From Hysterium pulicare CBS 123377 (Eukaryota > Ascomycota > Dothideomycetes > Hysteriales > Hysteriaceae), in NCBI GenBank assembly GCA_000467715.1, contig AJFK01000776.1, positions 1 to 64,000 on the forward strand: a stretch of 64,000 nt of DNA, given 5' to 3'. The notes beneath the pieces are model-generated. The model was not told the origin of the DNA. It did no database searches and saw nothing but the letters and a program-made list of their open reading frames with translations. Every line of letters starts with the position of its first letter. The first letter of the stretch is position 1. Shown here piece by piece: positions 35,704-46,529 of the stretch. Made by a program: the position numbers and the translations under genes.

Positions 35704-36977
35704 ATGACTTCGCAATCATCCTCAAGCCGAGGACTCGTAGCTGTAAGCAGCCTCACATTTTACTTATACGAGTTTAGGAATGACGAGGAGTTTCTTAGAT
35801 CACAGGTGCAAACGGCACGATTGGATATAGTTCCACTGTCTACGCTCTCTACTTAGGATACCGTGTCCGCTGCGTCGTTAGGCGTGAGGAGGCCATTCAA
35901 ACTATCAAAGCTGGGCCATCAATAAAGGACCAATTGAACAATGTTGAGTTTGCGGTGGTACCTGATAATACGATTGCTGGGGCATACGATTCGGCCTTAA
36001 AAGATGCCAATTATGTTATTCACGTCGCAGGTGTTTGGCCACTCCCAGTAGGTGTCATCTCAGATCTGCTGAGACGAGCAGGTTCAGTGGACATTAATGC
36101 AAAACTAGAAACATCATCCCGACAACGATGTCTATTATCCATTTGTAAAGTCGATGGAAAACATCCTATCTGCTGCAGAGAAGTCAGGTACAGTCCGACG
36201 CATCGTCTTCACTCAATCCGGAGCCGGCTTGATCAATGTCGATGACGGACATCTGGGAACAGCAATGCACCGCACACTGGACGGTAAGCCTCTCTAGTAA
36301 GTTCCATTCATTGCACTTCTTCTGAATTCGTCATCATAGAGAACATCCACCCAGACAAATCCGCCGCATCTCTCCACCCACCCCTCCCATCTGCTCACCA
36401 CGCCTACAACTCCGCAAAAGCCTATTGTATGGACTATCTCCTGACCCTAAGATACCTCAACCTGCCCTTCTCCGTTGTGCAAGTAATACCGGGTACAGTC
36501 ATCGGGCCGTCAGAACTTGTCTCCTCGTCGTCTCAAGCATACGAGCGAATGGATCGAATGTCCAAAGCCTTGCTCTTTGAGGAGATGAGACCCCGCTATG
36601 CTTTCGGGTTCGTACACTTTGGGGACTGTGCAAGGGTTCATGTGGAAGCTTTGGATGAGGGGAAAATCTCTAGCAAGGAGCCACGGGGCTTTGTTGTAGC
36701 GGCGGTATCGACACCGGAGGGGAAGACGGCGAAAGAGATTTGGGAAGGGGTTGCTGATATGGTTCAGCATGAGTTTTCTGAGCAGGTGGGAAAAGGAGTA
36801 TTCAAGGTTGAGCGAAACCCGCCTTTGAATGTGCCATATCGGGTTGATAGTAGTTGGACGGAGGAGAGATTATTCGGTGACGGCCCGGGGTTTCGAAGCT
36901 TAAAAGAATGTGTACGCGAAGTCGCACAATGGTATGTGAGTTTACTAGAGAAAGAGAAAGAGATGAGTGCGACATGA
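35704..36977 (+). CDS. NAD(P)-dependent epimerase/dihydroflavonol-reductase-like oxidoreductase
   Basis: Extended short-chain dehydrogenase resembling fungal methylglyoxal/ketone reductases (Gre2 type). Join 35704-35742, 35799-36047, 36109-36283, 36340-36977, 366 aa. Exons 1 and 2 together form the nucleotide motif VAITGANGTIG. The catalytic Tyr-x3-Lys is in HAYNSAKAY. Other family marks are HVAGVWPLP, YYPFVKSMENIL and VIPGTVIGPSE. Introns of 56, 61 and 56 nt keep phase. Its stop codon is only 30 bp from that of the convergent alpha/beta-hydrolase remnant. The substrate cannot be read from sequence. Confidence 0.88.
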
Positions 36978-37007
36978 AATGAGCATATATAAACTTGAGC
37001 AATTCAG

Positions 37008-37619
37008 TCAAGCAACCCCAATCTTCTCCAACCAATCTACGATAATCTGATTGATCTCTTCAGACTTAATCATATGTGTGTACGTTCCAAGAGGCAAATA
37101 ATGCACCTCATCGACGTCTTCTCTCACTCCAAGTTTCTCCTCCCAAGCCCGCGCTGGCTCAAGCGTACAAAGTGCAAGCCTAGGAGCCTTCCTCCTCTGC
37201 ATCAACTCTTTGGCCTCCTTTGTCTCCCCAGTCACCGTCCCTGCCACCTCGATACATCCATCCACACATCCGAGAACAGCATGTGGTGAACAACCAAGAA
37301 TGCGTCTGCGGACCCATGTCTTGAGCCACTCAGGGCTTCCCGGCTTCCACATGATCCTGTCGAAGGTATCCGCATATAACCTTACAGTCTTCTCTGGTTC
37401 GGCGCGCCATTTTTGAGCCAGACTAGGCAGCATGGAGGAAATGCCGCTGTAGATGGGATGTGCGAGTATTAGGGCGTTTACGTATTCTGGATAGATCAGG
37501 GCAGAGGCCGAGACGGGGATATTAACGACGCCTTGAACAAAAGCGTTGAAGACTACCTCAGACTTTGCCAGAAGAAAAGAACGACGAAGACAATTCTGCT
37601 CTACTCTGACTCTGTACGC
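37008..37619 (-). pseudogene. 5'-truncated alpha/beta-hydrolase
   Basis: The minus-strand frame encodes the C-terminal half of an alpha/beta-fold hydrolase: YPEYVNALILAHPIYSGIS, then a cap region and the last strands with the catalytic-type His in GTYTHMIKSEEINQII. Upstream the frame stays open to a TAA at 37620 but has no ATG before Met at 37433. Where the nucleophile elbow GxSxG should stand, just before ALIYPEY, one finds VVNIPVSAS. The oxyanion HG and the nucleophile are therefore missing. I read this as a broken gene; a missed upstream exon replacing the elbow is the alternative. Confidence 0.55.
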
Positions 37620-38141
37620 TTATGTTTGTAATGTCCTACCTGCCACTGCCTGCGTTCTCTGATTGCGTGATGCTTCGGGCGGGGATGGATGAAACTCGAG
37701 GCCGATCCCTGCGCCTTCAACTCATTTTATCCACGTCTGAGAACAACACTGCGCCTGCGTGATGCATGTCAATCAGTGATTGATCGATGTTGAGCAAGGC
37801 TGATTCTGTCCAAGGTCTTACATAAGCGCCGCGGCATACCCGACATTTGGACGTGCTCTCAGGTGGAACTCCACGCAATGCATCTCCCAGCACATGGACA
37901 TCCCCTGGACAATTCTTCCATGGCGTATAGCAAAAGCATCTCCATGTGGGCCGAAGCTACGCGTCATCTACATGTCGAAAGGGATCTCCAAGCTATGAAT
38001 TACAAATCAACGCAAAGGGAGCTTCTATTCTCGGTCATCGGACTTTGGAAGACCAAGGAAACCCGTACCCCAGGCGCATACACTCCTCTCTGACTGCCTA
38101 CTGTCATCCATCGAGCCATCCTCTCCCAACCTTGAATCACG

Positions 38142-39246
38142 ATGAAAGCCGTCAAGATACTTGAGCCCGGTAAAGCTGCTGTGGTCGATACCAAGGCGCC
38201 CTCCCTCCGTCCGGATTATATCCTCGTCAAAACTGTTGCCGTGGCTCTGAATCCCACCGATTGGAAGCACATTGGTTTCGTTGAGGGAGCCAGTCCAACG
38301 GTAGGCTGTGACTTTGCCGGAGTTGTGCAGGATGTCGGGGCGAATACTACTAGGTCTTGGAAGAAAGGCGATCGGGTATATGGATTCGTTCATGGTAGCA
38401 ATAAAGTACAAGAGGAAACTGGTGCATTTGGAGAGTACCTAGTTTCAAAGGCCGACGTTACGATGAAAATACCGGAGAGTATGAGCTTCGAAGAGGCAGC
38501 AACGTTAGGTGTTGGTATTATTACAGTCGGCCAGGGGTTATATCAGACATTGAAGTTGCCATGGCCCACCAAACCAGCCAAAGACAAGTTTCCGATTCTC
38601 ATCTACGGTGGTAGTACTGCGACTGGTGCTCTGGGAATCCAATTTGCTAAGCTGTGAGTTGTCTGATTGCTCTAGGCTGTATGGAAAGCTAACTGACGTT
38701 GAACATAGGTCTGGTCTGGAAGTGGTCACCACCTGTTCTCCTCGCAATTTTGACTATGTCAAATCTCTCGGTGCTGACGCCGTTTTCGACTATTCTTCAC
38801 CTGCTTGTGGTGCCGACATCCGCGAACACACCAAGAACAAGCTCTACTACGCATGGGATACGATATCAGAGGAAACAAGCCCTCAGACTTGTGCCGATGC
38901 GTTGTCGTCTTCTCCGCCAGCTGGCCAAGCGGTCAAATACGGTGCGATTCTCAAAGTGAGAAACTTCCCAAGAGATGATGTTGAGCATACTTATACCTTG
39001 GGATACACTGCACTGGGGGAGGCTTTTGAGGTAAAAGGGAAAAACTTCCCCGCGAAGCCCGAGGATTTTGAATTCATGAAGAAGTTCTCGGCGACAGCAC
39101 AACAACTACTGACTGAAAAGAAATTCAAGCCACATAATTATGAGGTAAGGTCTGGCGGCCTGGACGGGATCTTGAGTGGATTGGACGATCTCAAGAGTGG
39201 GAAGGTTAGTGGTGTGAAGGTGGTATTTCGGGTTAGCGATCCATAG
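38142..39246 (+). CDS. Medium-chain zinc-less alcohol dehydrogenase-like protein (trans-enoyl reductase type)
   Basis: NADPH-dependent oxidoreductase of the MDR superfamily, close in layout to fungal trans-acting enoyl reductases and ToxD-like proteins. Join 38142-38653, 38709-39246, 349 aa. The GroES-like N-domain has VALNPTDWKHIG and GCDFAGVVQDVG with KGDRVYGFVHG. The Rossmann motif ILIYGGSTATGALGIQFAKL ends at the exon junction and is followed by VVTTCSPRNFDYVKSLGADAVFDY. Catalytic-zinc cysteines are absent, as expected for reductases of this branch. The intron is 55 nt. It may act with the neighbouring epimerase and monooxygenase, or stand alone. Confidence 0.88.
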
Positions 39247-40035
39247 TAGCTCCCACAGTGCTAATCGTATAAAGTAAACTTTGGCTTAACTCTCAGGTCC
39301 CCTATCCTTCCGGAAAAACACATGTTGAGATATTGGCCTGAGGCAAAGTCATCGACATTACTTTTCTGAACATCACACCCAATAAATCTACGGTAGCCTT
39401 CCGTTATTTTCCTCCGTCTAGAAAATATCACTCCCAGTTCAAGACGTCAACAGCGGACTTCGTGCCAAAGAGGTTAACCGGCGTCGCTGGTTCGTTCGTA
39501 TGCTATCTCTACCACAAATGTCTTTCGATTGTGCAACTGAACTTCACATTAACCTCTCTGTCTCGTCGCTTACTAAAATTGGGCCATCTTTCGATCTGAA
39601 GACCGGTAACCGATGCTCTAGACCCAAGAGCCCTACGGAGTTTCCGGGATTCTCGATCAGCCGCAACCCATCTTTATTTGAAATCGAAGCTTCTCTGGTG
39701 CTTCTATACGCCCAGATAACATTTCGGTTGCGCGGGTTCGACATGTTTGTTTCATCAATTTGCCCATTTACCGGAAACCCCTTAACCAATAGCGATTCAA
39801 GCTTTCAAATAGCCGGTACTTGGAGCCCTATGCATTTCGATATTTTTGTCCTACTACTATACGTGCCTGCTTTCTACTTTACTCTTCATCTATTTTCCCG
39901 CTAGCACTGATGAAACAAGCACATGTCCTCATTGGCGACGGCTTGTACAATCTGTTAAAGCGTCATGACTTCCTCAATAATTCCAGAAGCATTCACTCAA
40001 TTGCCTCTTGTAGAATTTGTACCACGCAGTTCACG
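39247..40035. other. Intergenic; uncertain open frame
   Basis: About 790 bp. One plus-strand frame (39500-39904, 134 codons) is open but has no family resemblance and no supporting splice context; I do not call it a gene. Confidence 0.35.
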
Positions 40036-40795
40036 ATGGTGCTTCTGAAGGTTATTACCAGCGTCGCTGCTTTGGTTGGCACTGGTAAAGAAACTCCAGC
40101 GTCCTTCTAACACCCTGCTAATTGAATCGTCAGTCGCTTCCCAAGCGACCAAGTACTACGACAAGACTACGGGCATCACCTTCTCTTCGTACTTGACCGG
40201 CGTCGGGATAACCTACCGCCTCGCTCTTCCAACAAACTCCTCAACCTCCGATGTCATTTATCAAATCGTCTCGCCAGTTAAGTACAATTGGGCCGCTATG
40301 TCTTGGGGCGGCCGCATGACGAACAGTCCTCTTACCGTCGCCTGGCCTAATCCTAGAGCTACCCAATCAGTTGTCTCGTCCCGCTATACACCGTAAGAGC
40401 ACCTCCCTTCTCCTCCCCCTCCTATAATGGCTGACGATCCCTATAGCTCCTACACCATGCCTAGCCCGTATGACGGCGCAACCTACACCTACCTAAAAGG
40501 CTCCAGCAAGAATTCGACTCACTGGACTCTCACAGTTCGCTGCGAAGGATGCACACGATGGGACACAAGCGATGATTCGTATGATGTGGCTTCTGGCTCC
40601 TCGGCACGGTTCGCTTATTCGTGCTCTACTACTGCGCCGAGCAACCCATCGAGTAACACGAGTACCTTTTCTGTGCACGATGTGTTTAATTACTGGACGC
40701 ATGACTTGACTATTGCAAGGAATGCGAGTTATGCGGACTGGATCAAGTCGAACACGCTGAAGCCGGCGAAGATTTCGGCTGCGTTCAAGGCTTGA
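40036..40795 (+). CDS. Secreted CDH-type cytochrome b domain protein
   Basis: Stand-alone version of the cytochrome domain that precedes the flavin domain in cellobiose dehydrogenases. Join 40036-40084, 40134-40392, 40447-40795, 218 aa. Exon 1 and the start of exon 2 give a short signal peptide (MVLLKVITSVAALVG...). The likely axial haem Met is Met78 in SWGGRMTNSPL; the His partner would lie in FSVHDVFNYWTHDL near the end. The flavin dehydrogenase part is absent: the frame stops at 40795 after a helix-like tail. Such haem domains pass electrons to lytic polysaccharide monooxygenases in CDH; whether this one does is open. Introns are 49 and 54 nt, in phase. Confidence 0.82.
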
Positions 40796-42188
40796 TGATG
40801 CTCCTGAGTATGGTGGGAGATAAGATGATGTGGATACTGTGGATTGGGTATAGATGAGGAAGCGAAGGATGATAGCTAGATCGGCGTTCGTCGGTTGTGT
40901 TCAGTTTCACTGCAGGTGTGCACAGGAGCTATGATCAATCCAAATGCGTCTCTCATATTCAGAGCTTGGGCTCCAACCCAGCAAGCGCGATCGTGCGTAT
41001 GCGTGACTACTGGCAACTTTCCCCTTTTGAGTGAAAGAGCAGCGAGCGGAGCATCTGCGTATGTCCATGGAGATGCTCTCTCTTCCCAGCCAACCCACAC
41101 CTCACGAGCGGGGAGATAGCTTCCTTCGACGGCTTTACAGCCACTTGTTCTCCTTCGGAGTTACCCATTTTCATAGTCTCAGTGATGCATCGGTCAGCCC
41201 GATATCCCAAAGTGCTAGCGTACACTCTGGCACAGCAGCACATGCAACAGGCACTACTGAGAGTCACGATGCCTTTCTCACAGTGCTAGGCTCGGCACTA
41301 CCTGCAACGGTCCAAACGCCAAATCCTCGTCGGTTCTCCCTCGGACATGGACTTGAAATTGATTAAGGCTTATTTGAAATTCTAGAAGTCACCTCCGTCC
41401 TTGAGAGTATCTTCTCCACGACATCCGCAGTCCTGTTCAAGAGCGTAACTGAGTTATTCGGGAGCTCCCTCGCCCTATTAGATCTTGCGAACGCCTTCGT
41501 AAGCTATTCGGTTGTCAAGGTCTCCAAAGACAATGGCCGTCTCCGCTCGGCCAATAAGTCTTCCTACGACGCGATATATGACTTTATCAAGGATCAACTG
41601 CGATCTGTCATTCATATTCTGTAAGGTCATCAATAAAGTTTCCAGAGTTTTCGTTAATGTTCTTAGCCCACCGTTCATATATGGTTGGAAACTACAAACG
41701 ATTCCGGGTTTAGTACTGGCTCAACGATGGCTTGCGTTTGGAGATAACTTTTATCCGGCATGGTTGGATTTTCATATACTCGTTTGAGAATGCTCAGGTC
41801 AATTCAGTACAGGTTATCCGGGCCCGTTAATCCTATTCCAGATTGCTTCACGCCTCGAGCGCATGGTGCCTATGCCATGAAAAGAGTATTGGTTGAACTA
41901 GCTCGGATAAGAATCCAAGAGCTTTATAATATCACAACCTGAGTAAGGAGTTCTTTCCTTGCCGAGCCTGCAAATTCTGGTACTCGCCGCAACTACTTCT
42001 TGACTACGTAGGGTCCCAGCCGCTCTCTGCTTTCTACCCTTCTTCTTTCTGCTTTATTTCACTCCTTTGTTTCACGGAGTCGCGTTTCCGGCATCGCGAG
42101 GCTGACTTCTCTTCCGAAATAATAGATACATCAATTACCTGCCCAGTACCTCTGCATTCCTTCCCCAGCGCTCGAAGTTTCGATCAAT
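40796..42188. other. Intergenic with an unassigned coding-like stretch
   Basis: About 1.4 kb. Most shows nothing, but a plus-strand frame from 41031 to 41624 looks coding-like apart from one stop; it is listed separately. Confidence 0.4.
41031..41624 (+). other. Unassigned coding-like frame with one internal stop
   Basis: In one plus-strand frame the sequence is open from 41031 to a TAA at 41364-41366 and then again to a TAA at 41622-41624. The second part reads as a regular amphipathic protein (SIFSTTSAVLFKSVTELFG, ALLDLANAFVSYSVVKVS, SSYDAIYDFIKDQLRSVI). I recognise no family. It may be the remains of a gene or two exons around a short intron ending at CTAG 41385; no good donor was seen. 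It lies 560 bp upstream of the first IFI6-like gene. Confidence 0.25.
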
Positions 42189-42625
42189 ATGCCAACAGCC
42201 TTACTCCTCAAGATGTCCTCACGCCTTCTCAAGAGATGGATCGCGACACACCCTTACGTCTCTACTTACAACACCATAAGCCTCATACTCACCGCCATTA
42301 CCTACATCAATCCTGGACTTATCCCAGCACCAATTCTGGTTGCCCTCAGCTTCGCCCGTCCTGGATCTTTTAGTACCTTTGCCGGTATGTGTACTACACA
42401 ACGAACCTTGCAGTCTCACCGCATATCTGTCAATCTGACGCCATGGCTGACTCTTCTTCATGAATAGTTTCCGTAACCAAGGACGTTATATATTCCTACC
42501 GGGTTGTTCTGGCAAGCGCAGTCTACACAGCTATTACGAAAGCGACAGGGAGTAGTGTACGTGCGGCGGTCATAACTCGCATCACTCAGGGCGTCGATTT
42601 ACTCGTCAAGGCTGTAGTGGATTAG
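42189..42625 (+). CDS. IFI6/IFI27-like (ISG12 family) small membrane protein, copy 1
   Basis: Join 42189-42384, 42468-42625, 117 aa. After an amphipathic N-terminus (LLKRWIATHPYVSTYN) come hydrophobic, Ala/Gly/Ile-rich helices, and a C-terminal segment TKATGSSVRAAVITRITQGVDLL matches in layout the second copy at 43319. Animal members of the Ifi-6-16 family are interferon-induced mitochondrial or ER proteins that modulate cell death; fungal roles are unknown. The intron (83 nt, GTATGT...AATAG) sits at the same place and in the same phase as in copy 2. Copy 1 is less Gly-rich and more diverged, so its assignment rests mainly on copy 2. Confidence 0.6.
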
Positions 42626-43318
42626 TTCATGAGAGACGAAGTGACTTAAGGTGAGCACTGGAACTTACTCTTCTTGGGCAGAAGGTGCTGGTCGTCTGAT
42701 GATACATTTGCTATGGGTGTGGTGGATATGAAGGCGAATATGGCAGTGAGTGCTGCATCTTGCGAGCTTTTGGTTCCACTATCGTTTACCGACCGAAAAG
42801 CAGAGACTACTCTTAATTGTCCTTGGACTATGTCGGATTATGAAGATTGTGCGGTGCAGCCTCATTGTAAGCGCTGATGAAGACCACCAGGGGATGTTGC
42901 AAGCCGTCGTTTTTGGAGATAGGGTCTGCGCCTACCACCTTCTTTACTATAAGCCTACAAAGTCGATTCAGACTCTGGGGAAGGCATAAAAGCAAGTTAC
43001 TATCCTTAGGAGTTTCTGGAGGTAGTGTATAGGAATACAACCCTTCCAGACTCGCAGAGCAAAAGGAGTTTCCAAGATGCAACGAAAAATGACACCCGTT
43101 GCAGATGAGAAACTTATCCTTATTGGTCTCACTCCAACCAATCGTCTGCGCCACTAAGACACCGCAAGGCTTCACCGACGTGCTTCACCGATATGCTTAC
43201 ACACAAAATCTACCAAAAACTTCTGACATCTAGGACGAAAAGCTTTAATCTCTTTCAGTCAACCCCATTCCGCTTCAACTCACTCACAATTTCGAATTCA
43301 ACACTCACAGCTACCACC
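42626..43318. other. Spacer between the two IFI6-like genes
   Basis: About 690 bp; only the promoter of copy 2 is expected. No further paralogue fragment was recognised. Confidence 0.4.
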
Positions 43319-43756
43319 ATGTCCGGCATACCTTTCGATCAACCCCTCCAGCTCGTGAAGGACTGGATAGTCGCCCACCCCTACCAAACGGCCTTCCAAG
43401 CTGTAAATGGAATCTTTTTCTTCACTCCAGCCGTCATCACAGTTCCGGTCTTTGGACTTCTTGGTTTCACTCCTGCGGGTCCTGCTGCCGGTATGTGTTA
43501 ACAACTTCCTGCTTTATTGACCTCATATCGTGCTCCAATATGGCGTATTGAAGTTTTGGCTTTTACTAATGGACCCATAGCGTCTGCAGCCAGTGGAGTG
43601 ATGGCTTGGTTCGGCGTTGTTCCGGCCGGAGGCGCCTACGCCACTCTCCAGAGTGCAGCTATGGGTGGTTATGGGGCTGCTGCTGTACAGGGAGTCACCC
43701 AAGGTGCAGTTGCTGTCTCAAGTGTTTTGGGAGCCTGGTTCGGAAAGGGAAAATGA
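43319..43756 (+). CDS. IFI6/IFI27-like (ISG12 family) small membrane protein, copy 2
   Basis: Join 43319-43490, 43581-43756, 115 aa, with the ATG in CACCATG context (the frame is open further upstream, but the longer N-terminus looks like translated 5' UTR). The protein starts MSGIPFDQPLQLVKDWIVAHPYQ cut here at 43319, followed by a hydrophobic helix (FFFTPAVITVPVFGLLGF) and a Gly/Ala-rich C-terminal domain (FGVVPAGGAYATLQSAAMGG, VTQGAVAVSSVLGAWFG), the hallmark of the Ifi-6-16 family. The intron is 90 nt with the same donor GTATGT as copy 1. Likely a mitochondrial or ER membrane protein. It lies about 2.8 kb from the NLR gene's 3' end. Confidence 0.78.
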
Positions 43757-44404
43757 ACGGTAGAGAGCTCCTTCCAGCATACATGTGTGCATCTTTGGTG
43801 GAGGATACCTGGGTGCATATGGAAGTGGTTTAGGTGCATACAGGGTCTCTTTGAAGGTCCTCTTGAGACGGCATTCATCGTTCCAGCTCTGTGGAGTTGA
43901 TATCTGGGATAATAGATAATGGAGTTTTTGGGATGTGGAAATACTACCTTGAACACTGCAGATCTTGCGCGTGGTATTATCGACTTGAGAACAAACACCT
44001 TGGGGTCATTCACCCAAATTCCATGCTCCATACCGTTATAGCAGTGCTTGCGATTCGTACGTGGCCAAAGAAGGATCAGACACGAACAGCCAATCAACGC
44101 CTTTGCGAATTAGTCAACCTCGGCATCCACACCGCCGAGAAGACCTCAACGACAATCCCTCGCGGCCTAGGACTACAGATCACTCCTCATCGCCGGAGAG
44201 CTGGTATATCAAGCTCTTCTAGCGATATGTAGAAGTTTCTGTCGTTGTCTCACCTGATCTCGCCTATCGACCATCATTTCCATCCTGACATTTTCTATAG
44301 TTTGAGACCTGGTCACAGCGAATAAATTTTCCTGATAGCTTTCACGCACTGCATCCACTTGATTACCTTAGTGCTACGGCTTATCAGAGATTGAACGATC
44401 CAAA
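43757..44404. other. Intergenic, nothing recognised
   Basis: Spacer of about 650 bp between plus-strand genes; no feature seen. Confidence 0.4.
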
Positions 44405-45241
44405 ATGTCTGATACCGCTACTCGAACCGGCGCAATAAAACCGCTCCACGACTTCCAAGAGCTCGGGCACAACACGTGGCTTTTCATACCTCCAGCCACC
44501 CCCTCAAATGGTCCTTTGATCCTTCTCCTAACCTGGATGGACGCAGCTCCAAAACATATCGCAAAATACACAACGTCCTACCAACGTCTCTTCCCGCACT
44601 CCCGGATCCTTCTCGTCACCAACAACCTTGCGGACTTCTTCCGTAGCCAAGCCGCATATCGGAAGAACCTCTCCTCAGCCCTCTCCGTCGTCCACGAGCA
44701 CCTGTCTCAAAATGGGCAGATCTTAGTCCACAGTTTCAGCAACGGAGGTGCCAACCAACTGATTCAACTCGCCATGCTGTTCAAAGAAACAGAAGGACGA
44801 GTTCTTCCGTACCAGCTACAGATCATGGACTCGTCGCCGGGAAAGGGCAACTACAACCGTTCACATGCCGCCATGCTGCTCTCCCTGCCCCGCACTTTCT
44901 TTTTCCGGATCTTCGGTTCTATACTCATCCACCTCTTCCTTATAGTCTGGGGCGCCTGGGCCGAGATCAAGCGCAGTGAAAACAGCATACATGTCATTCG
45001 GCGGCAACTAAATGATCCGAGTCTCTTCCGGATGGAGGCGCCGAGACTGTATTTGTATTCGAAGGCGGATCAGATGGTTGGGTGGGATGAGGTAGAGAGT
45101 CATGCCGAGGAGGCAGAGGCCAAAGGATGGAGGGTGATGAAGGTTAGGTTTGAGCGTAGTCCGCATGCTGGGCATGTAAGGGAGGACGAGGGGAGGTACT
45201 GGGGGGCTGTTACGGATATGTGGGAGGAGTGGACGAAGTGA
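44405..45241 (+). CDS. DUF829/TMEM53-family alpha/beta-hydrolase-like protein
   Basis: Single exon, 278 aa. Family features: GPLILLLTWMDAAPKHIAKY at the start of the fold, the nucleophile-elbow-like HSFSNGG, then LYLYSKADQMVGWDEVESHA with the acidic residue and SPHAGHVREDEGRYW with the His. A hydrophobic segment near residue 175 (ILIHLFLIVWGAWAEI) fits the membrane-linked helix seen in TMEM53-type proteins, which localise to the nuclear envelope or ER. No substrate is known for the family. Its 3' end faces the Mpv17-family gene, 63 bp away. Confidence 0.85.
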   Translation: MSDTATRTGAIKPLHDFQELGHNTWLFIPPATPSNGPLILLLTWMDAAPKHIAKYTTSYQRLFPHSRILLVTNNLADFFRSQAAYRKNLSSALSVVHEHLSQNGQILVHSFSNGGANQLIQLAMLFKETEGRVLPYQLQIMDSSPGKGNYNRSHAAMLLSLPRTFFFRIFGSILIHLFLIVWGAWAEIKRSENSIHVIRRQLNDPSLFRMEAPRLYLYSKADQMVGWDEVESHAEEAEAKGWRVMKVRFERSPHAGHVREDEGRYWGAVTDMWEEWTK

Positions 45242-45304
45242 GCGAGGTCTTGGCTTTGCGAATTAGAATAACTTTCTAGAACAAGAGGCAATAGAATAGG
45301 AAAC

Positions 45305-45992
45305 CTAGAGTCTGGCTGCCACCAGACTGAGGTAGATATTCCATATCAAGCCACAGCCAGAGAGGAAGACTATCCTTCGCTCTACGGGACAGTACGTCGT
45401 GCTGAAGAAGTTGGCTATGGGCCAGACTTTGTAGCTGTCGAAGATTATTTTGAGCGTTTCCTATAAGCATCAGCTTTCAATGCTCTCTCCTGTCCACTCA
45501 CCGACAACTGACCTTCCTCATATCTGTCGTGATCTGCTCCGAGTTCTTGCCTTTCAATACACCCATGATGACAAGGAACAAGATAGTATTCAACAATGCT
45601 CCCATCGTTATGCAATCCGCGAACCATTTCCTGAATATATTCCACCAATCCCTCACTCTAATCCTTTCTTCCTCCACGTTCTCCCTCCCTTCCTCAAGAT
45701 GTTCAGCTCTGTGCCCTTCTTTCGTCGTCATATCCTCCAGCTCTGATTTCCCACGGTCCATGCCCTCCGCCAGTACGTACTTCCATCCTGGAAATGCCCT
45801 TTCGAGCCATTGCTGCCATTGAAAGTTTATCGGTGCGGTCAAAGTGACCATGATTGCAAATTGTATGAAGAATGTGCTATCGAATTCGAAGGGGACGTCG
45901 TTGTCCCAGGCCCGGAGCCGTTGTGCGATGAGGTTCGAGCAGCAATCTATGCCTATGGCGAGGAGACATGAGGAGAGCATGGGAGAAAGCAT
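45305..45992 (-). CDS. Mpv17/PMP22-family membrane protein
   Basis: Four-helix protein of the inner mitochondrial or peroxisomal membrane; the family includes yeast Sym1. Join on the minus strand: 45992-45513, 45460-45305, 211 aa. Features: LIAQRLRAW near the start, FIQFAIMVTLTAPINFQWQQWLE and the C-terminal signature KVWPIANFFSTTYCPVERR, then GLIWNIYLSLVAARL at the very end. A charged Glu/Arg-rich insert (about residues 85-120) separates helices two and three. The donor is GTCAGT rather than GTRAGT, chosen because it is in phase and gives DMRKETLKIIF. The ATG at 45992 is the first in frame. Confidence 0.85.
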
Positions 45993-46529
45993 CGTGGAAT
46001 CTGGTTGGAGGGTTCGGGAATCCTCGAGATGGTCGGGGTGAGTTCGTGACGGATGGTGGCTCAGGGAGGGTTTTGGCGTAGGTTTAGCAGAATACTGTGG
46101 AGAAAGCGCAGTTGAAGATGCATGTTGGAGAAAGGTACACAGTTGCAGGAAGGCATGGTGTTGTGGGATCGAGGTCCACAATTCTCAGACGTGGAATATG
46201 CCATGAGTATAGGGGATTACGGTCCGTGCACTGACATGTCCACCACGGGTATCCATCGTTCTGAGTTCAACTCCATTGCCAACATACCTTTGCCATCACC
46301 CAATCTCTTCTTGCGATGCCCTGTGGCTCACCCTTTCTAGTTCCAATATCCGAGAATTCGAAGGCCACGAGGATCAATTCAAAGAGCATAAATCAATCGC
46401 CAGAAATTCTTGCTTTATTCGATGAATTTATCAGATATTTCGAATTAGTTATTTCCCCCCTCAGCGTACAGCTCAGTGGAGTTGGCTTTCAAGCTATACC
46501 GTTCACCTCTCTTCGACATCCACCGATGA
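45993..46529. other. Intergenic, nothing recognised
   Basis: Promoter side of the Mpv17-family gene and 3' side of the NLR gene; no feature seen. Confidence 0.4.

Noticed and set aside
35802-36047. Possible separate small gene starting at the ATG-containing frame near 35934
   Set aside because: It is the second exon of the epimerase; the upstream part supplies the NAD motif and the splice phases agree.
39500-39904. 134-codon open frame
   Set aside because: Uneven composition, no family match, no regulatory context; likely chance.
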